This document shows, piece by piece, positions 30,529-42,700 of a stretch of DNA of 64,000 nucleotides (positions are counted from its first letter, which is position 1; every line of letters begins with the position of its first letter). The stretch lies in assembly GCF_030848805.1 (NCBI RefSeq), contig NC_092358.1, positions 28,906,061 through 28,970,060 of the forward strand, given 5' to 3'. A program made the position numbers and the translations under genes. The notes under the pieces are model-generated. The model saw nothing but the letters and a program-made list of their open reading frames with translations, was not told where the DNA came from and did not search any database. The DNA is from Temnothorax longispinosus. Its lineage: Eukaryota; Arthropoda; Insecta; Hymenoptera; Formicidae.

Positions 30529-31463
30529 GTGTACCACTGGCAGAGTCAAAATGTCAAAATTTCCGGAGTGGACGATATGGTCCTCTTGCCGAAGATCAAC
30601 GAGGACGCCATCATCGAGAACATCAGAAAGAGATACATGGACGATTACATATTTGTATCCTTTTTTGCTTAATATTAGAACAGATCTATATATATAAAGG
30701 AAGATGTCCTGACTGACTGACTGACTGACTCACTCACTCACTCACTCATCAACGCCCAGCCCAAACCCCTGAACTGAATTTTTACAAAAAGTATATGAAA
30801 TAGGGGTAGAATTTTCCGGGGAGTGCCACTATGTGTATAGTTTTTTGTTACCGATTTCCTGGAAACCGGTTTTTTTAATTTTTTTAATTTTTCGGGAAAT
30901 AATTGGCTGAATCTCAAAGAATTCTAGATTAAACAGGGGCAGAATTTTTCAGGCCCTATACAGGGGCTGTATAGTTTTTCGTTACCACGTAAAAAAAAAT
31001 TAATTTAAAGGGGGAGGGAGGGAGAGAGAGAGAGAGACTATTTGCGTGTTTTAATACACAATTTCTTCGGGGCGAAGCCCGGCGGGGCATGCTAGTATTA
31101 AATATGTCTCGTGAGGGGAGGGAAGGAAATACATAATTTCTGGGAAGTGTATATCATGATAGCTTAATTAACTGTGGCAAATAATTCGTGAAATGTTCCT
31201 TAAAATGTCATCAGACGTGCATCGGACCCGTATTGGTATCGGTTAATCCTTTCAAGCAGATGCCATACTTCGGAGAGAAGGAAGTCGAGATATATCAAGG
31301 CGCGGTAAGGGTGAAAATGCTATTTTTCTCGTTGGAAGAGACATTAAAAAGGTCTCGTGTCATTTTAGGCACCGTACGAGAATCCACCGCACATCTATGG
31401 ACTGGCGGACGAGATGTACAGAAATATGCTGATCGACAACGAAAGTCATTGCGTCATTATTAG
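30529..31463 (+). CDS. Myo1e: Myo1e motor exons: N-terminal subdomain
   Basis: Exons 30529-30654, 31215-31304 and 31369-31463. They encode [57 protein letters not shown] and [19 protein letters not shown], the start of every class I motor. The first two exons are separated by a 560-nt intron, most of which is a Helitron. Confidence 0.94.
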
Positions 31464-34400
31464 GTAAACGATACTTGCATTAAGATAATCTTACGTAGGA
31501 AAGAATTTTAGAATGATGTATTTATATTTGATGTATATTTTACACAATTTTTATTTAATATATTTATCGAAAATGTACTTGTCATTTATCAATATTTATC
31601 TCGCAGTGGTGAATCGGGCGCTGGAAAAACGGTCACGGCGAAATACATAATGTCTTATGTGGCGAGGGTGAGCGGTGGAGGCAAGAAGGTACAGAAAGTA
31701 AAGGACGTGATCTTGGAATCAAATCCACTCTTGGAAGCTTTCGGCAACGCGAAGACAGTGAGAAACAACAACAGCAGCAGATTCGTACGTCTCAGCAAGT
31801 TGTGCTCGAATTAATCCATTAGTTTTCACCAATTTGTTATAATTGCATTACAATCAACAAAGTTATTATTTGAAAGGAAACAAAAAAAGTATTTTTAAAT
31901 TTTCAGGGAAAATACGTTGAGATGCAATTCGGATCGGGCGGTCAGCCGAACGGTGGCAAAATTTCGAATTTTCTTCTGGAAAAATCAAGAGTAACTTGCC
32001 ACAATCCCGGCGAGCGGAATTTTCATATATTTTATCAGCTGACGACGGGCGCCAATCAAGAAATGAAAAGTGAGTGGATGATTGAGAGATAAAAGTGTCG
32101 TTGACAAGTGAAAAGTAATTTAGGATAGTTTAGAAACGTTTAGACAAATAATAAAAAAAGAATTTCAATTTTATAGCGGAATTTGGATTAACGGATCTCA
32201 ATTATTATCAATATCTGAGTTACGGCGGTAATTATAAGGTGGACGGCACAAATGATGCGCGGGATTTTCAGGAAACTCTTAAAGGTACATAATTGTATTT
32301 TGCAGTATTAATTAATTTTCGTGCAATTATAATGTTCCGTAATTATTATAGTACATTCTCGTATCTTCTTTCCTAACTATTAATAGACCACACTAATTTA
32401 ATAATTATGTATTGTTTTATGTCTACAGCGTTGAGTGTTATGGGAATAAAAGATGCAGAAGTGATGAATATATTCAGATTGGTAGCTGGAATTCTTCACG
32501 TGGGAAATATACAGTTTGTCGAAAAGGGCAATTATTCGCAGATAGCCGATAAACAATGTAAGTTATTCTACTAGTTAAGAAATAAAAATACGATTAGTTA
32601 TATAACTTATCTGTTATCGGTATAATTTTGTTATATATAAATCGCACAAAACGTATTTATCTATATATCTTATCCGCTTATCGTATATATAAACACTACT
32701 GATCGATTGATAGTAAAATAAATTTTAATATAATTTCTGCGCGTGTTTGTATTATTATTTACATTTTCTGCTTAAACAATTTTTTTTTAGTATGAATATG
32801 TTTTATTTTTAGTTCTCGAGTTTCCAGCCTATCTTTTTGGAATTTCGGCAGAGCATCTGTCTTACAAATTGATTTCTCGAGAATTCGAATCGAAATGGGG
32901 AAATCAATCCGAAAGCGTGGACGTGACGTTGAATGTGGAACAGGCGCTTTACGCGAGAGACGCTTTGGCAAAGGACATCTACGCTAGACTTTTCGACTAT
33001 TTGGTTAAGGTGTGGTAGAGCATTCATCCAAAGTTTTGAAGCTTATCCAAAATGATTGAGTTTAAAATTACATATAAAAAAATCGCATGTCTTGCGTTAA
33101 TTATATAATTTCACTTGTCAGAGATAAGTGTACACATTTTCATATAATTACAATAATATGAAAAGTTAATTGAACGACAAGCATTATAATTTTGGTTTTC
33201 ATAGAAAATAATTACTAGTCTAATCTCTTTAATCTTTACTCGCACAAGGGAATAAATTGCTCTTATTTGGTATTAAAAAATATCTATTTTAATTAGATCA
33301 ACGTAATCTTTTAACCAAAAATTATCGCATGATTTTTAAAAGGCGCTTACTTCTTCCGTTACTGAGTTGTTGACAATTTTACAGAAAGTTAATTCAGCCA
33401 TGGAAACAAACACGGATGGATACGAGATCGGAATTTTGGACATATATGGCTTCGAGATATTTGATAAAAACGGTTTCGAGCAATTCTGCATAAATTTCGT
33501 GAATGAGAAATTACAGCAGATTTTCATTGAACTCACATTGAAGGCGGAGCAGGTAAGCTTTTTCATTAATATTATTCTCTTTGTAATTCACGTTAAATTA
33601 GTCTCGGGGTTTGTTCATATCTTGGATGAACAGCAAATTGCCAGAGAATGTGAGTACTAAAAATATTTTACTGGCTTGCGCGCTGATTTATTACTAGAGC
33701 AAGTTAATATATTACTATATATTCTCTTAATTCTATATTAGTTAACTATATATATATATTACAAGCATATATTAATCTGTATAAATAACAATATTTATAT
33801 ATTTATATCGTGGGTCGTTATATTCGGCATAAATTAAGTTCAAGACTAATACGCGGAGAAAATTTAACGTTGCAACATTTTCTCCGAGACATAATAACTA
33901 CTTCTACAAAAATAACATTTTATTTTCAGAATTTCGGTATGATTGACTGAGTTCTAGCTTTTCTCCTATTAGATATTGAGCCTAACTAAAATAAAAAAGT
34001 TGATTAATTTTCATACAATGAAAGTTGACACTTTATATATTTTGGAATTCTATCTTTTATATTTAATCGTCAAAAATTTTTTTGCTTTTCGAAATTTTGA
34101 AATGTATCTTTAAACATATCTTTGGAGAAGAACTAGAATTCTATTAATTACATCGAATTCTGAAAATTATGAAAATTATGAAGTGATGGTCACTTCATAA
34201 AGATGAAGTAATATATTGTTCATGCAATCACAGTTAACTCCTCAACGAATTGTCTGAAATTTCATAACGCTTACAAAATATGGAAAAACTTTGGCCAATA
34301 ATTATCCATATAACGTTTGCGATAAGTAATACAAACAGTAATTAATAATTTGATAGAAGGAATGTATGTGTAATCAATGTTAATGATTATTATGTAATAT

Positions 34401-36663
34401 TTTGTTTCGAAATATGTCGTCAAATCAATCTTTTTTTGTACTTTCAAACAAGCATGAAATCTTGAGGCTCGCGATTAAATATACTTTTCGGAGAAGTTAA
34501 ATTTTTACCTTTTCATACAGATATTTGATTTTATTCTTCGATGAAGCCGTATCCCGGCAGAATATCTGTCCTCCTAAGTGCGTACCTCTGCACAGGCGTG
34601 GTCTGCGCCATCAGACTGCGTCCATGGACTTTGCTAGGCGGCGCAGGTATCTGTTTAGGTAATTCGCTAGACGTGACCATGGAATTCTCCGTGGTCGACT
34701 GTTCGTCCGCGCCGTAAGACGTTGCTTGATTGTTCATTTTGCCGATCTCCTCGTTGCTCAGAACGATACCGTCGACGCGACGATCGAATTTCTTGGGCGG
34801 TCGAATCTTCTTATCCCGCGTCTTCCAGTCGGTCTGCCTGTCGAAGGGTCGAGTGACCCTGAGGTATCCTACCGCGCCCTCGCTCGGGGTCGCCGTGGAC
34901 GGCGGGGCGATGGTATCCTTGCGGAAGGACCCGCTGTGTCCTCGCACGTTCACGTAGACCTTGGGCCGGCCGCTCTTCAGGTAGTACAGCTTCTCGTCGA
35001 GACTCGGCAGCTTCGGTGGGTTCAACGATGCGCGTTTGTCGTCGTCGAAGGTGTCCAGACGATAATTCGGACTCAGGCCCACGTCTCGTACACCGAGGAT
35101 CGAGTGCGGGATCACTTCGGGATTCGGATAGTCGTCGTTCGTCGGCGTTCGCTGTTCCTCTTTCAGCATCGTGCGCATCAGACCCTGCAAATTTGCGGCG
35201 TCCATCTCGTCCGGGCTCTGCAGCTCGATCTCGAAGAGCCTGCGACGAAGAGAGAGGAAATTCAATTTCACTTAATTTCATGTAGATTATAGCTTTTCGC
35301 TAATACGAAACGAGCGCCGAAGATTGATATCGAACGGATGGAGCTTTGAGACGTCAGATAATCAACCGTAAATATACGGTATGAGTAGCAGATAGGAACA
35401 GCATAACGACGAAGCTAATCGGATATTAGCGGTAGGCATTGAGCGAGCGGCGAGCGCGGAAGATTGCCTTTTTTTATTTTCACAACATTACGAGGTTAAT
35501 CCGATCACGATTGCAGGTGTCATTGTTCAGAAATGCCACTCTGCCCAAACGTATTCGCGGATATTCGCGATTATTAAACCGCAGCGATCGCGGCTGCAGT
35601 GCCGCACGGGCGCGGGGCGCATGGAGAGAGGAGAATCGGGAGACAATCGGTTTGTCTAGCCTTAATCGCGCTTACTATTTTACTTTCAAAATTACCGGTT
35701 GCGCCCGGTGCGCGGCGTATCGGTGCCGAAGATACGAATTGTGGTCACGTAAATCTGCCATCGTTGAAATTACACGGGAGCAATTACCCGACCGAGTTTC
35801 TCACGTTTCTCGTGCGCCGCAACGAAGGCGGCTTTTCATTCGCGCTAATTGGGCCGCTTTCCGCCGCGCCGGTGGGAAAGAACGGCGTTTCAGTTAGGAT
35901 TTTCCTCTTTTGTTCGAGCGATTTAGAATCGCGAGACCGAAGTAAATATCGTTTCGTAATCGCGGGTGAGTCAGTTGAGAGAGTTTCCCGAAAAGGAGTT
36001 AAAGTAGAGTGGAATAACGCTGCCATCGTTGTCCATCCGTTAATATTTAGCGAAATGCATTAATAAAAAAAAAGGCTTAGAGCTCAATAAAATTTTGCAT
36101 TATACGTTAAATTAAATTTACGATCAACTTATCCGAGTGATCCTCGATAATGTCTTATTATACTATTTCAAGACCAGAGTTCGATTAAAGATCGATCGGG
36201 CGATAACAATTGACGGACATAATCGATCAGTTCGAACGAGTTCGCAATTCTAAACGCGAAACGAAAGTGAATTGCCGGTGCAGCGTGCGCGGTGCGACGG
36301 TCGTGGAATATAATATCGATACCGGTCGGCGATATAAAAAAAAAAAAAAAAAAAATGACGTGGAAAAGGCCGCGGCGGACGAACGTTGGCAAATCGATAC
36401 CTGTAGTCCTCGGTATCGGGTCTCTCCACGTTGGTGTTTCGCGTAATGCCGTGCAGAGACTTGCCCTCGAGAGATTTACGCGCGGACAGTTCCTGATCCT
36501 GGTGGATGTGATTAGGCGACGAGGGTGGCCTCGGCAGGACCATGGCCGACGCGGTCAGCTCGAACAGGACGAGCAGCACTGTGGCGCAGACGTTAACTCT
36601 CCGCGACATCCTGCAAAGATTGTTTTCTCTGTATAAGAAAAATCCTATCCACTATGGTTTTGT

Positions 36664-36701
<38 letters not shown>

Positions 36702-39700
36702 TATATATATATATGTATATTTCTTATTAAATTTCTAATAAAAGGTGATATAGAAAAGCCTACAAGAATAGTGGAGAAAGTAGTGAACAAAACCGAAAAA
36801 ATTTCCAACGATTTGCTGTGGGAATGGAAAAAAAGATTGTAATTATTCGGTCGGCACGGATACTTTCACGGTTGGAAGAAAAAAAAGATACAATTTTATT
36901 CGCTCTTTAGGAACGTTGTTTTTGCTACGATCGCGAATTGTCGAGCGCTAAAATTGATTATCGACGATTAGATTCGAGAACTGTCTTTCGTGTTTGAATA
37001 AAATCTCCGTGTCCGCGCAAATACGTCAAGTTTTAACAGTCGTCCTATTTGGTCCGAGATGTATCGTTTCTTTGATTATTCTTCTAATAACGCTAGTGGA
37101 ATGGAAAGTAGGATTTCGTTCAGATAAAACAAGAATTTTAATATCAGAGTTCAATTTTTGGTGCTGTAAATGTGCGAGAAGGGGGTTCGATTAAACGTCG
37201 TATTACTAATTCTTAGCATAAGAATCACTGTCCACGTGTATTTGATATTTGGTATCTGATATATAATGCTTGAGATATAAAATAGTGACGCACGCGAAAA
37301 CAATGGCTCGTAGCTCACCTCGACGTACCTCGCAAAATGTGAAACTTGATGAAAGCGGCCTTCCGAAAGCGAGAGAAATATATCTTGAAGTAAAATTCAT
37401 GGCAAATTGACTGCAATGGGAAACGCTCAAAAATTAATAATTAATTAAGCTAAGTAACCAGAAAGGAGAAGGACCTGACAGTTGCGTAAGCATGTTGTGT
37501 GAAATAAGCTCTTTGCCCCGCGCCATTCAACCTTGCATCTCGCACCTCGATTGTGTGCAAGGTGAGTGTATTATCTGAGGAAATAATCCCTCGATCCCGT
37601 TCAATTATTGCACCATCGGAGAGGAGAGCTGGATGCTTATTGGAACGTATCGTCGTGCCCGGCGGGCAATTATCATTCCGCGGCTAAACTGGCGTAAAAT
37701 TTATAGGAACGGCGAGATGATTTCATCCAACGTCAAACGCTGGATTCGTTTCCAGCTCATCGTTCACCGACGCTACACAAAGCGCGTTAGAGACAATACC
37801 CGCAGTTTCATATCCGACAAATCGCCGGGCAGATATATATCGATCCGTCCCGAATCGAGCGTCGTTTATTATACGCGCAAAGTCGGGAGATCGGAAAACT
37901 ATCGGGAACGCGCGAACTATCAAGCGGCAAAAGTGTAACGAGTCGAGTTATTCGGCTTGATTCGCCCCTTCTCTCTTCGCGCTCTCTTCTAAGGAATTTA
38001 TGTCTCGCGCTGTTCCCGACATAGCCGGGTCTAGGAAATGTACCGAGAAAATTGTGCCTGTCGATTCCAAGGCACAATTGTCTTTGAATGCATTCTCGAA
38101 TACGCGCGTATACCTTACGTAAGGAAAACAAGAGAAATTGTATCATTTTGTTCGGCGGGACCGCTCGCGCGAGTAAAACTTTCACCACGTTTATCGCTAA
38201 CGTGCTCGTTACACGGCGTGGTCGAGCACGTCGGTCGGCACCGTCCCGTTATTTCGTCGTACTTCCTGCCACGGTTTTTCGGCGGTAAGAAAACGCCCAG
38301 TGTACATAAAATTGCCCGAGCCGAATATCTCGACCGTCGAAAAAAGAAATAATACCATACGCGCCAGGCGCAACTGGCGCGGGCGTGATTACGCAGGTAA
38401 TTCTGTCGCTATTTCACACAACGGCTAATCACACGTTATTAATTTCCGGCCTGGCGATTTCAATTGGAGACACATATACATTGTGTCTTACGTAAGCGAG
38501 TTGACCAATCGCGGCAGGCAGCCGCAATGCAACGTTTTCTTCAATTTCTCTTTGTGTTGCGATTGCGAACGCAGTTTAACAATTCTGATTTGAAACAGCA
38601 AGACAAATACCGCGAAAAGGGGAAAGAAAACTCTCGACGAAATTATCGTCTGAGTACATACGATATATATATATATATATATCACTTTACCATTTTTTAT
38701 CAGAAATTGAACCAGAAATAATTATCAGTCGAGCGAAATAATCAAGCAGTCGAGCGATAATGATGGTGAGTCGATTAAGAAAAGTAGTATGTGGTGCAGA
38801 ATGATATTACAACCGATTATGAAAGTAATTTAACTGAGGTGCTAATCGTGCTGGCTAATCGTTTCTCCGGGCAGCTGGAAAATCTCCAAGGATTTCTGAA
38901 ACCGAATACTTCCTAGAGCACGTACGCGCGTTTTACAATCAGTGAAAGGTTTTAAAGGCAGAAATAAAATATCTTGAAAGTAAGACAAATCTCCGATATA
39001 AATTCAAGAAGCAACGATCTACGCATTACTGTAATAACGTTGAGTAATTCGATCGCGATAGCGGCCTACATCGAGAAAGCTACGTCCCAGACTACGGCAA
39101 AGAACAAGGAGCCGAGTAAAGTGTAACCGAGAGAATACGGAGGGATGTTATCAAACCGGTTTCGCGAAACAGATGTATTCGCGCGATAAACGAATTATTT
39201 ACACAAGCGAAGCGGGCACGATATGTAGGATATACCGGACAACAGGAGTTGGCGCGACGCGACGTCCGGTAATCTCGCCCGGCGTTACCGTTCGTCCAGC
39301 TGCGGCAGAAGTACAATATAACGCGATATAACGGACAAGTCCCTTCTTCTTTCCCGGACCAAACGCGCGCTCTCTCTCTCGAGCGAGATCTACGCCGCTT
39401 CGCCGATTCACGTCGCGGCACCGTGGGTGTGGCTCTCCGGCATCGGCATGGTGAACAGGTTCTCTTAAAAAGTGCAAGTGCAATCGTTGCCCTGGTGAAC
39501 GTGCTCGGCGCTCGGCCGACGCTCGATGAAGCGGAGCGTGCGACTCTCCACGTGGGGAGCCGGCCGACCTGTCAAGCGACGCCGACCCGCCGACGGTTCT
39601 CACCAGCCGGGGCGCCGCGCCACACGCCTCCGGTGATACTTACCGAATCGCGCACCCTGACATTTCACGTAGACGTCATCGTCGCGGAGTATTTTGTACG

Positions 39701-42700
39701 CGTGCGATTTTTTCCACGCCAACTAGCAATTTTCCTCTCTTGCCGTGACGCAATTCACGCGACGGTGCTACTTGCCGCTGAATTATGATATCGTTAAGTT
39801 TACTGGCTAGTTAGTTAACTTAGCGATATCGTAAAGCGTAATTCGTAAAGTTAGAGTGGAAAACTTTTCCATCGTCGAAATTTTATAGATATTTCCGTAT
39901 TCGAGTTTACCGATAAATTTTTATCCAGGAAACCGCGGGACGACTTGTGTACATCTCGCTCGTTTAATTGCGTCCTGTGTGAACGCTTATCATTTTCACT
40001 TCCTATACATCTCGCGAAGGCGCAGAAAGTCCAAGTAAATATGCTTAATTTTCGAGAAAGTCACAGACTCGATCGAGTCTTTCATTGCGGTCGGAGAATA
40101 ATCGAAAACGCGCGGTTTCCCCTTAAACGTAATCGGTAAGAAGAACGTCTTCGAAATTTCCGCCAGGAAGTTTGAAAGAACAGGAAATGGCAAGCAGAGT
40201 TCGATGACTTTTTTTCTCAACGTATCTGGTCACTTTGAGATATTTAAATTCGGGAAAGTATCGTCTTGAACAATTTTTAATGAGCGGCAATCGAAAAGAT
40301 TCGACAAGTTTCGAACTTTAACGGGAAAATAAATCCTCTTTATGCGTAAAAATTCTGCTGATTCGAATTGAAGAGCTACTTGCAAATTTCGTATCGAGCG
40401 TAAAATATCGCGCGAGTATAATAGAATGATGGATCATCTATGCCGTTCTATTGCAAATCGTGGGCGAGCCCGTTGAAATAGAACAAGGCAGATTTGTTAT
40501 TCATCGACCATTGTGGAGTTTCTAAGTTCTAATTAATGAATGTCTGGCTAAAACGCGAAAGGCCATCCATCAATCGCGCCTGCGCTTGAATTTGGACGTC
40601 ATGTAAAATTCTCCCATTCGGAGCAATGTCGCGGCAAAGTGCAGCACAAAGTTAAAATGAGCTCGCATATAGAACGACGCGACATGCGACAGCCAATTTT
40701 TTGTCATATCGATAAAAAGCATAGGCCGGTCTTGTGTCATGTCGGTCTAGACGGACGATCTATGAGTCGCGTCGCGTAGATCTACCATAAGTACTACCGT
40801 ATGTAGATCTCGCGAGTGTATGAAGACGAAACGGCGGCGAAGTAGGACGAGGAGAATTTATTGTCGCAGACTCCGCGCATACGAGACCGGAACGAATAAT
40901 TCGAATGCAAACAGGGATTCATAAATAGTCGCCGATACAGTTATGTCCGCGCAGAAAGTATCTAAAGAGAAATATATAAGAAGTATAGCGTCTTTCCATG
41001 AAGAAATAGACGAATGTCTGAGAGGGAATATATTTGTATGCTTGGAAAGTATAAAAACGCTGCAGTGTATATGTAATATGTATATGTTCATTATGATATA
41101 TATCATTAGAGTAATATGCGTAACGTTGTATCCCGTTACAGATATTTATGAAAGTAATTATGCGTATTAGATTTCTCATTATTGAAACTAGTAACTCGCG
41201 TATTGGATATTACACTGGCAAGTTTTTAATTAACCTTTATATTGTTCTGCTCACGATGAAAAATTTATGGCGTTGCAATATCACGATATATTACGTCTAC
41301 GATAAAACGAAGGAGCCCGCTCGTAAATAAAGGAATTGAGTTGTAAGAGGGCGAAATCGATGACGCGTGCGGCGTGCTAGCCGATTTCACTTAGCCTATT
41401 AATTAGTATTCGCAATCGTGCGCGGGCAGCAATGGGATCAACGTACGATCGAAAGTTTCTTTCTTCCTCTTTTCCGATGTCTATTCGCTTTCTTTCACGT
41501 CGTAAGGGATAAATGCCGTTTCAAATCTCGAGAGATATTTTTCACGACACGGGGATTCCTAGAAAGCGATCGATTCGAGATTATTGGAAAACTGTTCAAC
41601 AAAGCGCTGATCCTCAATCATATCGCCGCGCGCCCGCGCCGTGTTAAATCACGCATAACAGACAACGGCGATGGTCAAGCTACGAGGTATCGCGCTATCG
41701 GAACTTAGAAAGTCGAGGAAACGTTGCCGGTTGCATGCGAACTGGTCGACTCCCACGCCATACTTACGGGCACTTGCTGTTCTTACGTAAATACTCGCGG
41801 GGCGCGTTATCGCTCGCCGATCGTCGATCGGCTCGGGCGAGGAAGGCGGAGGTGCAATTAAATTCACACCAGAACGAAAGTGAGAGCGCGTGGTCAAGGC
41901 CCGGAGGGGGACCGCCCCTCCCCCCCCCCCGGGATATTGTCTAAGTGTATCCTTAAATAATTTCAACGACTTTCGAGCGTATAAATACTTTATTGTTAGA
42001 TCGATTACTTTAGTCCTCTTTGAAAGAGCTTGAACGGCAACGTCATCATTCTTTCTTTCTTCGCTCCTCTTGTGCGCGCATTACGAATTACGAAATCTTA
42101 ACGGGGGGAGAATTTCACAATGACGAACAGAAATAGTAGACTCGGCCGTAGGACGCGGAAAGCGATAATTGACGAGTGACGACCATTATTCGGCGTGGAG
42201 CCTGTTCGCGAATGTCGGTTGCTGCGTCCTGCTAAAATAAAAGTGTTACGTGCCGTTCACTGGAAAAAAAAGGAAAAAAACCGCAACTAGAGCGCCGCGC
42301 CTTTTCTCCTTCCGTTCGCCGCGCAGGAAATAATCTCCCGCCTGAAAACGCGCGAGTCATCGCGGGGCCGCGCGCTTATATTGATAGATCGATCACGATT
42401 GTCCCGCAGCGGACACGAAAACGAGCAGCTGCGCGGGACTTAATTGGTCCTTTACGTAACCCTCGCTTTTTCGCTCGCTCATTCGCGCGCGAATCAAAGT
42501 CACCTTGTACATACGCTTCTTTTCCCCCGCGCACCTTACGGAAGACGAAAGAAAACGAAACCTTCCATCAGAGAAGGAAATTTAAAAAACGATTATCAAG
42601 CGCGCGCGATCAATCACAGCACCGAAGACGAAGCGACTTGTATATACTTCGCGCTCCAATTATTCTCCACCCTTTCGTCATTTCTCTAACGCTAATCAAA

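Noticed and set aside
33553..33660. Extension of the myosin switch II exon past its donor in the same open frame
   Set aside because: The sequence after KAEQ does not resemble myosin, while GTAAGC is a good donor and the true continuation (EEYVSEN) is at 48502.
35439..36063. Plus-strand open frames of about 150 codons in the nested gene's intron
   Set aside because: No conserved motif, composition like random GC-rich sequence, two frames open at once.
37180..37196. GGTTCGATTA resembling a tRNA B box
   Set aside because: No A box or cloverleaf could be fitted around it.
39092..39788. Overlapping open frames on both strands in a CpG-rich block
   Set aside because: Open because of base composition; Arg/Ala/Pro-rich without motifs. 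Better explained as regulatory DNA.
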